Shown piece by piece: positions 15,239 to 23,525 of a stretch of 27,768 nucleotides of DNA. The DNA comes from JANRIC01 sp033765345 (GTDB taxonomy: Bacteria; Bacteroidota; Bacteroidia; Cytophagales; Microscillaceae): contig JANRIC010000099.1 in the NCBI GenBank assembly GCA_033765345.1, forward strand, positions 1 to 27,768, in the 5' to 3' direction. The notes beneath the pieces are model-generated. The model saw only the letters and a list, made by a program, of their open reading frames with translations, ran no database searches and was not told the DNA's origin. Position numbers and translations under genes: made by a program. The first letter of the stretch is position 1, and the number at the start of each line of letters is the position of its first letter.

Positions 15239-16243
15239 CTAGCAATGATCTGATTCAAAAAAATAGATATCTTCGGGATTGATCTTCAATAAAATGGTTT
15301 GATGGAGGTCAAAAAAATCAGATTTAGGAGCATAAAAGTGGAGTATTTCGCCCTGATCCAGTTGTACACTAATTTGTAAAAAGTGCCCCATAAACTGTAT
15401 CTGAATGACTTTGGCTTCAAAACTATCTTCCTGAGAATGAGCAATCCGAATATCTTCTGGTCGAATACAGCCCTGTTTGTGCGGCAGGGGTTTGGAGCAG
15501 ATTCGGGCTAAGGTAGAGGCGTTTACTAGATTAGCCAAACCCAGAAATGCAGCCACGTAAGGGTTATGAGGATTGGTATAAATTTTTTGGGGGCTACCTT
15601 CTTGCAAGATTTCTCCTTGATACATCACGGCGATGCGGTCTGAGAGGGCAAGTGCATCGTGGGCATCGTGGCTGACAAGTATGGCTGTGGTACCGTTTTT
15701 ACGGATAATCTGCATAATTTCAGTGCGGATTTGTGGTTTGAGATGACTATCCAAATGGCTGAAAGGTTCATCCAAAAGTAATACTGCGGGCTCTAGTGCC
15801 AGGGCTTTGGCGAGGGCGGCTCTTTGTTTTTGCCCTCCGGAGAGTTCGTGTGGGTAGCGATTCAGGAGATTTTCTAGCTGACAAATTTCAGATAGCTCCT
15901 TTATGCGTATTTTTTGATATTTTTCGGAATAACTGCGTAATTCTATGTGTAAATTTTCATAGATTCTGTGGCGAGGCAGTAGAGAAGAATCTTGATGAAT
16001 CATTCGGATTTGGGGATGACCAGGGATCAATTGCCGACTAAAGGAAGGAAAAGGTTGATCTCGAAAAAATATGTGCCCTTGATCAGGTTCTTCCAAACCT
16101 GCTATCAGTCTCAGCAGCGTACTTTTGCCGGAGCCACTTTCGCCCAATAATCCAAGAATTTGCCCTGGTTTCAAATCCAGGGACACTTGTCGGACGGCTT
16201 CCTGGGAACCATAGCTTTTGGAGATTTTCTCGACTCGCAGCAT
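15239..16243 (-). CDS. ABC transporter ATP-binding protein with C-terminal TOBE-like region (FbpC/PotA type)
   Basis: A 334-residue ATPase subunit of an import system. The nucleotide-binding domain has Walker A GESGSGKST (residues 34-42), Q-loop Gln84, signature LSGGQ (134-138), Walker B LLLDEP (155-160) and the switch His192 in VSHD. After about residue 230 comes a beta-rich extension (CIRPEDIRIAHSQEDSFEAKV..., FMGHFLQISVQL, LKINPEDIYFF) like the TOBE domain of iron, spermidine and molybdate importers. No permease or binding-protein gene lies next to it, so the substrate cannot be read from context. It starts 18 bases after the stop of the upstream GldH-like gene on the same strand, so the two may be co-transcribed. 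Confidence 0.88.
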   Translation of the reverse strand: MLRVEKISKSYGSQEAVRQVSLDLKPGQILGLLGESGSGKSTLLRLIAGLEEPDQGHIFFRDQPFPSFSRQLIPGHPQIRMIHQDSSLLPRHRIYENLHIELRSYSEKYQKIRIKELSEICQLENLLNRYPHELSGGQKQRAALAKALALEPAVLLLDEPFSHLDSHLKPQIRTEIMQIIRKNGTTAILVSHDAHDALALSDRIAVMYQGEILQEGSPQKIYTNPHNPYVAAFLGLANLVNASTLARICSKPLPHKQGCIRPEDIRIAHSQEDSFEAKVIQIQFMGHFLQISVQLDQGEILHFYAPKSDFFDLHQTILLKINPEDIYFFESDHC

Positions 16244-16261
16244 AAAAGCCTTTTTTTAAAA

Positions 16262-16732
16262 TTAATTGGCTTTTTGTACTTTTATGCCCACACCCAGGAT
16301 TCCGCCCCATTCGTCCATCAACATAGCGTGATTGATTTCAAATTTGTAGGTACCAGATTCTTCAAACTTGTAATTTTTGAGAAAAGCCTCCTCAATGTCT
16401 CCCAGGTCGCCCAATTCTTCGCTTCGGAGTTTGCCAGTTCCATCGGTACGGGGGATACTCAGTGCTTTTTCTTCTGTTTTGCCGGAAGGGGCAGTAATAC
16501 GTATTTTAAACTGAAACAATTCATCAGCGATTGCTACGTGGTATCGGAGAGTCAGGAGGAGATTATAGGTTTGATTTTTATCTTCGGTATTCTCAGACTT
16601 ATATTCAAAGGAAATGCCTTTGTTTTGAGACCATTTCTGCTCCTTGAATTCGTGGTAGTCTTTATATACATAATTCTGGCAAGAAGCCAGTAAAGTGAAA
16701 ATTAATAGAATAAAGCTTGTTTTTTGATCCAT
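16262..16732 (-). CDS. gldH: Lipoprotein resembling gliding-motility GldH
   Basis: A 156-residue predicted lipoprotein. The signal sequence MDQKTSFILLIFTLLASC ends in an LASC lipobox with Cys18 as the lipidated residue. The mature part follows the GldH pattern as I know it: short Tyr-rich start, W near residue 34, YNLLLTLRYH (the family's YNL-x3-LR), a central G-rich segment (GTGKLRSEELGDLGDIEE), FEESGTYKFEINHAM, then LGVGIKVQK. GldH is an envelope component needed for gliding and for type IX secretion-linked motility in flavobacteria. The match is by motif only and the protein is divergent. No other gld gene is nearby. It sits between a TPR protein gene and an ABC ATPase gene on the same strand. 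Confidence 0.65.
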   Translation of the reverse strand: MDQKTSFILLIFTLLASCQNYVYKDYHEFKEQKWSQNKGISFEYKSENTEDKNQTYNLLLTLRYHVAIADELFQFKIRITAPSGKTEEKALSIPRTDGTGKLRSEELGDLGDIEEAFLKNYKFEESGTYKFEINHAMLMDEWGGILGVGIKVQKAN

Positions 16733-16743
16733 ACGTTTGAAAA

Positions 16744-17502
16744 TTATTTATTTTTTTGAAAAGCTTGTTTGAGAAAAAACACGAATTCACGAAAAGTATC
16801 TCTGGAGCTAAACACCTCTTTGATTACTTTCCAATAAGCATATATACTGGGTTTATCGGCTGTGCTGGAGGAGGTTTCGCCGTTACCTTTGGGTTGTTTG
16901 AGTAGCCTTTCTGCCTCAAGGCGGGCTTGTTGTCGGGCTTCAAATTGTTGGAGGATTTCCTCGAGCTTAGGTTTTTCAAAGGTTTTTCCCTGGTCGGCGA
17001 TTTGGTCGGCGAGGTCAAATCGTTCTTGGGCTTCTTTTTTATAGCCTAGTTTTTCTTCCAGAAGCCCCAGATTGTTGAGGGTGACAGCATCTTGGGGATC
17101 AAGCTCTAGGGCTTTTTGATAATCCTCGATGGCACCGTGTGTATCTCCTACAAAAGCCCGGATATAAGCTCTGCTCGAGTAGCGATAGGGATTGTAAGGG
17201 TCTAGCCATAGTGCTTTGTTTAAATCTTCTAGGGCTTGGCGGTGATTAGCGAGTTTATGGTGTGTAATGGCTCTTTCGTGGTAGATTTCGGCATTTTTGG
17301 GTGTCAGTTTGAGAGATTCGTCAAAATCCATAAGGGCATTTTTGAAATCGCCGAGTTTGTAGTATGCCAAAGCCCTGTTGAAATAACTTTCGGTGTGTTG
17401 AGGCTGTAAGTGAAGCGATTTAGTAAACAAAGCGATGGCTTCCTGATATTTTTCCTGTTTGGCGTGTTCAAGCCCTGAAAGAAAATGAATGTTTGCGGTC
17501 AT
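16744..17502 (-). CDS. Tetratricopeptide-repeat protein
   Basis: A 252-residue protein made mainly of TPR units, helical hairpins that bind other proteins. About five repeats run from residue 3 to 170, with typical A-Y-F-N-RA-A-LG-Y-A-DF-AL-LP spacing (for example ESYFNRALAYYKLGDFKNAL, then VTLNNLGLLEEKLGYKKEAQ). A charged linker (about 175-215, with QARLEAERLLKQPKGNGE) follows, then a short C-terminal helix. No signal peptide or membrane anchor is visible. The gene ends 11 bases before the GldH-like gene start, so they are probably in one operon. A partner in envelope or secretion assembly is possible but not shown by the sequence. Confidence 0.85.
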   Translation of the reverse strand: MTANIHFLSGLEHAKQEKYQEAIALFTKSLHLQPQHTESYFNRALAYYKLGDFKNALMDFDESLKLTPKNAEIYHERAITHHKLANHRQALEDLNKALWLDPYNPYRYSSRAYIRAFVGDTHGAIEDYQKALELDPQDAVTLNNLGLLEEKLGYKKEAQERFDLADQIADQGKTFEKPKLEEILQQFEARQQARLEAERLLKQPKGNGETSSSTADKPSIYAYWKVIKEVFSSRDTFREFVFFLKQAFQKNK

Positions 17503-17565
17503 AGATTTTAATGATTATAAAATATCAACCGGGTTGCAAGTTGTAAAGTTTTCATTCAAAGTATA

Positions 17566-20500
17566 TTATTCTAAAGAGTTTGTTTTTTGCACGATTTCGT
17601 GTATAACCATATCCAGGCTATGGGTGGCTTTAAAGAGCAAATCCAAGAATTTTGTTTTTTCCTGTTCTGTCATCGATTCTTCGTTTTTGAATAAATCTAT
17701 GATTCCTAAGATATTGGCTACGGGTTGGCGTACTTTATGGGATTGCTGCCAGGCAATTTCTTTGAGGATTTGATTTTGAGCCAAGATTTTGGCTTCGGCT
17801 AGTTTTCTTACATTAATTTCTTGCTCCAACTGAAATTTCTGCTCTTCAAGTTTAGCCTGGGAGGCGTAGAGGTCTTCTAGATTTTGCCGGAGTTCTTCTT
17901 CGGAGGCGGTCAGTTTTTCATTGAGTTCTTTGAGATGTTTCTCGGTTTGTTTCTGCTCGCTGATATCTTGAATAATTCCCAGTACTTTCATGATTTGCCC
18001 GTTTTTATAATGGGCGTTTGCCATGACTTTAACCCAGATTTCCTTATTTTGAGCAGTAACGAAGGGGATTTCAATGTTGAGTGATTGCCCGGTTTTGAGC
18101 AAGTGATTATATTGTTTTAGGATTTCATCTCGGTAAACAGGATGAAAGTATGAAAAGACATTTTCTTCACTTCTTAGGAAACTTTGATCAACTTCATAGA
18201 TTTGGTAAGTTTCTTTGGTCCAAGTTACTTTATTCTTGAGGATATTAAACTCCCAACCACCGATTTTGGCTATTTTCCCGGTTTCATTTAGTAGTTCTTC
18301 TCTTTGTCTGAGTTCTTCTTCCTGGGTACGGCGACTGAATTCAGCGGCAATATTAATGGCTGTAATTTGGAAGATAGACTCGACCAATTCGGTCTCTAAG
18401 AGGGGCTTGTCGTATAAATTGACCAGTAGACCTACAACTTTGCCCTCTATATCCAGGATAGGCACTCCTATATAAGCCACTATTCCCATATCAACAAGCA
18501 TTTGATCTTGGGGGAATAAAGCCGTTACATCTTGCGGATAGATACATATATTTCCATCAAATACATTTTGGCAAGGAGTATGCCTCAGGTCGTACTCGAA
18601 GTTGTCTATCAGTTCGTTTTGGTGACAAACAGCGATAATTTGAGTTTTATGATCAGAAGTAAGTTTGCCGATAAACGTAAAGGTAGATTTGGTGATTTGA
18701 TTGAGGCAAAGTGTGAGATTGTCAAAATATATGTCTCTATTTTTATGAGAAATGGCATTGATGATACTTTTTAGGGCAGATACACTTTCTTTAAGTGTTT
18801 TTTCGGCGATTTTTTGCTCGGTAATGTCTTTAAAGGAAGCTACAGCACCATACATTTCGGCTTTGTGGTTTAATACAGGTCTAGAATTGACGACAATGTA
18901 TTTTCTTTCTCCGATACCTGTGTGTACATTCATCACTACATTGTCAACTCCTTTACCAGTACGCAGGGTGATCATAGTTGGGTGATCTTCCGGTTTGAAG
19001 GGTGTATCGTCTTCTTTGAGTGCCTGCCATTGGAGGTCATAAGAGTCTTTGCCCAGTAATTGATTCATAGTAAGCCCCAAAATATCGGCGGCGGCTTGAT
19101 TGCACATCAGAATTTTGTCGGATAAATCCTGCACTACCAAGCCTTCACTGATGGCACTTACTACAGATTTATACCGTTCTTCACTTTCTATGAGGTCTTT
19201 TTCCAGTTTTTTTCTTTCAGTAATATCCACATCCATACAGGCAAAACCAATTTGATTATCGATCAGAGGTATACTGAAGATGGAGGATAATATCCATAAT
19301 TGATTGCCTTCCCGGTCGTGTGCTTGGGTTTCATAAATATTTCGTATCTGCCCTGTGTTTTTAATTTCTTGCAAGAAATCTAAAAAATCAGCCGCTACTT
19401 GGGGTGAATAAATGAGCTGATCCAGGGTTTTGCCCAAAGCTTCTTCTGGTTTCCAACCGTAGAATTTTTCTGAGGCGGGATTCCAATAAATGACCTTTCC
19501 GCCTTCATCATACCATTGTATAGCTACAGACGGGGTATTGTTTAGTGTGGCAGTCAAGCGGGCTTCACTGTCTTGGAGGGCTTTTTCTGCCAGTTTTCTT
19601 TGGGTAATATCTATTTCAATCGCCATAAAACCGGTAAGGATACCATCATGATTGATTAGGGGCTGAATGTCTACATCGAGCCAGTATATATTTCCATTTT
19701 TGCCTTTGTTTAAGATTTCAAACTGGATTGCTTGTTGATTTTTAAGTGCCTTACTCACCTTTGATATGGTATCCGGGTCTGTTTTTGCAAACTGCAATAA
19801 AGTACCTGGATTTTTGCCGAGGACTTCTTCGAGTGTATAGCCTGTTTTTTTTACGAAAGCATCGTTGACCCAGATAATTTTTCGTTCTTCATCCGTAATA
19901 ATCACCAGATTCAGGGTTCTTTCGGCTACTTTGGACAAGAGCGCCAACAGATCTTCCAGGGCTTTTCTTTGGGAAATGTCTTGGAGATATCCGTGAAAAA
20001 TGATGTCTCCATTGGCAAGTTTTTGGGGAGTTGAATTTCCTTCCAGCCATATTATACGCTCACCCAATACCACACGCCATTCGTGTTTCCAGTCTGTAAG
20101 ATTATTTACAGCATCTTGAATGGATTTCATGAGCGATTCTTTGTCAGGAGGGTAGGTGAGTTTTATCCCTTCCTCTACGTCCTTTTTAAGAATTTCGGGT
20201 GAAATACCTATTATTTCTTCTGTTTTGGGACTCATATACGAAAAATAAGGCTTTCCGTGATGAGGCACATAATATTCGTACACGGCACCGGGAGTAGAAG
20301 AAAGTATTTTTTCAAAATTTTCTAAGAGTATACTTTTCTCAAATTCGGCTTTTTTTTGTTGAGTAACATCACGGCCTATGCCAATGATAGCCTGAAAATC
20401 ATCGGATACATCCGAAATAGGGATCAGTTCCCAGTCGATATAGAAATAATCCTGTAAGTCTTGATTTTTTTTACGAATAATTACGCTTTCACTTGTTTGA

Positions 20501-20733
20501 TGATAAAATTTACACTGATCAAGTGCTTGCCGAAATGCAGATATATCCTCCGGATGGACGTAATGGAACACAGAACTACCTATGAGTTGAGAATCTGGGG
20601 CATAGAATTTACGCTTACACAAGTCATTGACAAATAAATAAGAGAAATCCAAATCCAGCGCCACAAAATAACAGGTATGTGTATGTAGAATCCAAGCAGG
20701 GATATACGCTTTTAATTTTTCATCAAAATCCAT
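17566..20733 (-). CDS. Large PAS/GAF sensor ending in a His-phosphotransfer helix, no ATPase domain
   Basis: A 1055-residue soluble sensor with no membrane helix. PAS-type domains lie at about 15-130, 140-258, 270-382, 390-508, 520-645 and 810-930, most ending in a DIT-x-(Q/E)-(R/K)K helix. A GAF domain (about 650-800, with YIGVPILDIEGKVVGLL) comes before the last PAS. A coiled coil (930-985) leads to a dimerisation and phospho-acceptor helix with His999 in QQSHKVRQPVANILG. The protein stops 57 residues later, so the ATP-binding domain is absent. The next gene starts only 63 bases on, leaving no room for a frameshifted one. Such bare-DHp sensors are familiar in Bacteroidota. It may receive phosphate from another kinase or act by heterodimerising. 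The gene is monocistronic or first before the TPR gene. Confidence 0.88.
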   Translation of the reverse strand: MDFDEKLKAYIPAWILHTHTCYFVALDLDFSYLFVNDLCKRKFYAPDSQLIGSSVFHYVHPEDISAFRQALDQCKFYHQTSESVIIRKKNQDLQDYFYIDWELIPISDVSDDFQAIIGIGRDVTQQKKAEFEKSILLENFEKILSSTPGAVYEYYVPHHGKPYFSYMSPKTEEIIGISPEILKKDVEEGIKLTYPPDKESLMKSIQDAVNNLTDWKHEWRVVLGERIIWLEGNSTPQKLANGDIIFHGYLQDISQRKALEDLLALLSKVAERTLNLVIITDEERKIIWVNDAFVKKTGYTLEEVLGKNPGTLLQFAKTDPDTISKVSKALKNQQAIQFEILNKGKNGNIYWLDVDIQPLINHDGILTGFMAIEIDITQRKLAEKALQDSEARLTATLNNTPSVAIQWYDEGGKVIYWNPASEKFYGWKPEEALGKTLDQLIYSPQVAADFLDFLQEIKNTGQIRNIYETQAHDREGNQLWILSSIFSIPLIDNQIGFACMDVDITERKKLEKDLIESEERYKSVVSAISEGLVVQDLSDKILMCNQAAADILGLTMNQLLGKDSYDLQWQALKEDDTPFKPEDHPTMITLRTGKGVDNVVMNVHTGIGERKYIVVNSRPVLNHKAEMYGAVASFKDITEQKIAEKTLKESVSALKSIINAISHKNRDIYFDNLTLCLNQITKSTFTFIGKLTSDHKTQIIAVCHQNELIDNFEYDLRHTPCQNVFDGNICIYPQDVTALFPQDQMLVDMGIVAYIGVPILDIEGKVVGLLVNLYDKPLLETELVESIFQITAINIAAEFSRRTQEEELRQREELLNETGKIAKIGGWEFNILKNKVTWTKETYQIYEVDQSFLRSEENVFSYFHPVYRDEILKQYNHLLKTGQSLNIEIPFVTAQNKEIWVKVMANAHYKNGQIMKVLGIIQDISEQKQTEKHLKELNEKLTASEEELRQNLEDLYASQAKLEEQKFQLEQEINVRKLAEAKILAQNQILKEIAWQQSHKVRQPVANILGIIDLFKNEESMTEQEKTKFLDLLFKATHSLDMVIHEIVQKTNSLE

Positions 20734-20806
20734 TTCAGGTTAAGAGGTGTATTTAGTCGGCTTACATTTATTTTACAAAACAGGCAAATAACAAGACAAT
20801 TCATGA

Positions 20807-21505
20807 TCAGATCGTTTGAAATACTTTTCCTAAAACTGACTCCAGCAAGGCTTTTCCGTCGGTATTACCCAAATAAACATCCGAAGCACGCTCTGGGTGA
20901 GGCATAAGTCCGAACACATTGCGGGTTTCATTACAGATTCCAGCGATATTCTCCAAAGAACCATTTGGATTGGCATCATCAGTGATTTGACCGCTTTCAT
21001 CACAATAGCGGAAAATGACCTGTTCCCGATCATTGAGCTTTTTGAGCAAATCATCTGGTGCAAAATAACGTCCTTCACCGTGTGCAATCGGGATTTTATA
21101 GGCTTTGTCAGGGTCTAAACTTTGGGTAATGAGGCAGTGATTGTTTTGTGGTTTGAGGTATATATTTTTGCAAATGTATTTTTGGTTGTTATTCCTGAGC
21201 AATGTTCCTTCCAAAAGCCCAGCTTCTGTCAGGATTTGGAATCCATTGCAAATACCCATTACGATTCCTCCACGGAGGGCATGCGCTTGTACACTATCCA
21301 TAATAGGAGAAAACCTTGCAATGGCACCCGCACGCAGGTAATCACCGTAAGCAAAACCACCAGGAACTACAATAAAATCACAAGCCTGAAGATCTCGGTC
21401 TTTGTGCCAGAGTTTGATAGCCGATTGCCCAAGCAGGTTTCGAAGTACGTAGATCATATCATCATCGCAGTTGGAACCTGGAAAAACTATAATGCCAAAT
21501 TTCAT
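20807..21505 (-). CDS. purQ: Phosphoribosylformylglycinamidine synthase, glutaminase subunit
   Basis: A 232-residue class I glutamine amidotransferase that supplies ammonia from glutamine to PurL in purine synthesis (FGAR to FGAM). It starts with MKFGIIVFPGSNCDDD, typical of PurQ. It has VVPGGFAYGDYLRAGAIA for the oxyanion region, the nucleophile Cys86 in GICNGFQ, and the His203/Glu205 pair in MPHPERA. The middle NNNQKYICKNIYL and IPIAHGEGRYF are also PurQ hallmarks. No purL or purS is in the window. The gene is divergent from the YicC-family gene, with about 200 bases between the two starts that must hold both promoters. Confidence 0.95.
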   Translation of the reverse strand: MKFGIIVFPGSNCDDDMIYVLRNLLGQSAIKLWHKDRDLQACDFIVVPGGFAYGDYLRAGAIARFSPIMDSVQAHALRGGIVMGICNGFQILTEAGLLEGTLLRNNNQKYICKNIYLKPQNNHCLITQSLDPDKAYKIPIAHGEGRYFAPDDLLKKLNDREQVIFRYCDESGQITDDANPNGSLENIAGICNETRNVFGLMPHPERASDVYLGNTDGKALLESVLGKVFQTI

Positions 21506-21706
21506 AGTAAGAAATAATTTGTAATTTAGTAGATTAATGCTTAGTTATAATTTATGTCAAAGTAAAGAATTTTTTTTTAATATAATACATTAATTCTTTG
21601 TAAGCTATGAAAATAAATGGCTAATTTACAAGCTGTTCGAGTGTCTGTGCTTGGTTCAGACAGTTGTTTTTTCTTGAAACAAAATCTAAATTCTAATAAA
21701 AATCCC

Positions 21707-22591
21707 ATGATTGTTTCTATGACAGGTTTCGGCAATGCAAGTTTTGAGAATTCAGAAATGATTGCCATTGCAGAAATAAAATCATTAAACTCCAAATTTT
21801 TAGATATTAACCTCCGCTTACCGAAGGGATTTTCTCTTGAAAAAGAGCTTGTAATCCGTAATTTACTAAAGGACAAACTTCAAAGAGGTAAAATTACGGC
21901 AAGCCTGGATATCCAATACAAAGAACTTTCCGAATCCAATGTGAAAATCAATCGGGAAATTCTTAAATCTCATTACCGAAATATTCAGGCGATTGCCGAA
22001 GAATTGGGTGCCAATCAAAGTGAAATCCTTAGACTTGCCATGCAGATGCCCGATGTGGTCAATCAAGAGCTGAGTAAGGAAGAAATTGACGAGCAGGAAT
22101 GGACCATTATTCAAAAAGTTCTGCACGAAGCACTGGATCAGTGCCACGATTTTCGTCAGAATGAAGGGCTTACCCTAGAAAAAAGTTTTGAGGAATATAT
22201 CGGCAAAATACAAGACCTTTTGAGGCAAATTGTTGAGCAAGACCCCAAACGCCTGGCCACAATCAAGGAAAGAATCCAAAACCGTGTGATGGAAATTCGT
22301 GCCAATGACCTCTTTGACCCCAATCGCTTTGAGCAGGAAATGATTTACTACATTGAAAAACTGGATATTACCGAAGAAAAAGTGCGCCTTGCAAAACACC
22401 TGCACTATTTTTTGGAAACGCTACAGTCTTCTGACTCCAACGGAAAAAAGCTCAATTTTATCACCCAGGAGTTAGGCCGTGAAATCAATACCATCGGTGC
22501 CAAAGCCAATGATGCGGACATTCAGCGTATGGTAGTCAGTATGAAAGAAGAGTTGGAAAAAGTCAAAGAACAGATTTTGAATATACTTTAA
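21707..22591 (+). CDS. YicC-family endoribonuclease
   Basis: A 294-residue protein of the YicC family, of which E. coli YicC is an RNase linked to small-RNA turnover. I choose ATG 21707, giving the classic MIVSMTGFGNASFE start; an upstream in-frame start at 21617 would add 30 unconserved residues. The N-terminal domain continues with AEIKSLNSKFLDINLRLP and LVIRNLLKDKLQRGKI. The C-terminal DUF1732 part has RFEQEMIYYIEKLDITEEKVRLAKHL and the highly conserved GKKLNFITQELGREINTIGAKANDADIQ. It is often next to gmk in other genomes, which is not the case here. It converges with a small minus-strand gene across a hairpin. Confidence 0.94.
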   Translation: MIVSMTGFGNASFENSEMIAIAEIKSLNSKFLDINLRLPKGFSLEKELVIRNLLKDKLQRGKITASLDIQYKELSESNVKINREILKSHYRNIQAIAEELGANQSEILRLAMQMPDVVNQELSKEEIDEQEWTIIQKVLHEALDQCHDFRQNEGLTLEKSFEEYIGKIQDLLRQIVEQDPKRLATIKERIQNRVMEIRANDLFDPNRFEQEMIYYIEKLDITEEKVRLAKHLHYFLETLQSSDSNGKKLNFITQELGREINTIGAKANDADIQRMVVSMKEELEKVKEQILNIL

Positions 22592-22605
22592 GCCTTGGAA
22601 AAGCT

Positions 22606-22635
22606 GAGGAATCGAGTTCAATTTCTCGATTCCTC
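22606..22635. terminator. Stem-loop between convergent genes
   Basis: GAGGAATCGAG (22606-22616) and its exact complement (22625-22635) enclose an 8-base loop. It lies 14 bases after the YicC-family stop and 11 bases before the end of the convergent small gene. The T run after it is poor on both strands, so it is only a probable terminator. Confidence 0.6.
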
Positions 22636-22646
22636 CAAAACAAAAA

Positions 22647-22835
22647 TTAATTTTTTGACTCCTTAAATACCAGGCTTTTTGGGGTGATATTTTCACGAAT
22701 CCACTTTTTTAGTTCTTTGCACTCGTGTTTGGCCAGGTATCTTAATGATTTGCGATATTCTTTTTTAAATAAATGCGGATCAAAGCTCATTTTTTCTAAA
22801 ATAATTTTACAATATTCCAACATGCTAGAATTCAT
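22647..22835 (-). CDS. Small conserved Bacteroidota protein of unknown function
   Basis: A 62-residue protein from ATG 22835 (MNSSMLEYCKIILEKMSFD...). An ATG 12 bases further in, and another 36 bases upstream, are alternatives. The pattern MLxYCKxILxKxSFDxxLFKKEYRKSLRYLxxxExxxLKxW matches short unnamed proteins I recall from Bacteroidota genomes, which start MLxFCKTILxKVSFD. That likeness is what makes me call it over the overlapping plus-strand frame. It is mainly helical and basic, with no signal peptide or metal motif. Function unknown. Confidence 0.55.
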   Translation of the reverse strand: MNSSMLEYCKIILEKMSFDPHLFKKEYRKSLRYLAKHECKELKKWIRENITPKSLVFKESKN

Positions 22836-22989
22836 AAGAATTGGTTTTTTGGTTTCAAGAATGTTTGTCAAATATCAAAATAATAGTTTTAGTATGTATC
22901 TTGATAGTTTTACTATTAAACAGATAAAACTTTATTTTTGTTCAAATCCATGATTTTTTATAAGAGTTTTATGGAAAATCAAGCTTATT

Positions 22990-23439
22990 TTAGGCTTGCT
23001 GGATGATCCATTGATAAGCTTGCTCATAATCCTCAAAGAACTTGATGGTGTAAAGTTTATCTGCATCGTCTGCTAAAAAGTCTATGGCCATTTTAGCGGC
23101 TAAATCTTGGGGGGGAAGTATTGCGGAGTACTTGAAGCCATGTTTAACCATCTTGGGCATATATTCTTCTAAAAGCCATTGGTTGGATTCATCGAAACTA
23201 CCTTCGGTGAGTCTGAGGTCGGAGATGGATCGGGTCACGGGGTATCCGTTTTTGCTGGCAAAACTTCCCATAAATTCATACGCTTCAATGATGGCATCGG
23301 TCATCATGAAACCTTGCCAAATCACGTGAGAGAGTTGATATTCTGGTTCGTAGCGAGAAGTGCAAAAGACTTGCCCCGCAAGATTGGATATATCGAGGGT
23401 TAAAATATCCGTTTTTACTTTGATTAAATGTGTTTTCAT
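22990..23439 (-). CDS. STAS/SEC14-like small cytoplasmic protein
   Basis: A 149-residue protein from ATG 23439 (MKTHLIKVKTD); a start 24 bases upstream is possible. The order of elements is like SpoIIAA/STAS-SEC14-like proteins of Bacteroidota. A strand is followed by VIWQGFMMTDAIIEAYEFM, then ISDLRLTEGSFDESNQWLLEEYMPKMVKHGFKYSAIL. The end is FFEDYEQAYQWIIQQ, where the family typically has F-x4-A-x2-W(L/I). No enzyme motif is visible and its role is unknown. It stands alone, 85 bases after the next upstream minus gene region and before the 22647 gene. Confidence 0.6.
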   Translation of the reverse strand: MKTHLIKVKTDILTLDISNLAGQVFCTSRYEPEYQLSHVIWQGFMMTDAIIEAYEFMGSFASKNGYPVTRSISDLRLTEGSFDESNQWLLEEYMPKMVKHGFKYSAILPPQDLAAKMAIDFLADDADKLYTIKFFEDYEQAYQWIIQQA

Positions 23440-23525
23440 GGATGAATGGTTTAATACCACCAAAATACCATAAACACCTCTTAAAATATTTAAGATAATT
23501 TTATCGAATCTCTAATTAATTGTTA

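Noticed and set aside
15036..15245. 69-codon minus-strand frame
   Set aside because: It overlaps the end of the ABC ATPase gene, is AT-driven in composition and shows no recognisable motif.
17503..17565. Frameshifted ATPase domain after the large sensor
   Set aside because: Only 63 bases separate it from the TPR gene, so no ATPase domain can be hidden there.
17566..20733. LOV photosensor domain in the third PAS
   Set aside because: GKNPGTLLQ resembles the LOV GKNCRFLQ motif but has Pro instead of the flavin-binding Cys, so it is an ordinary PAS variant.
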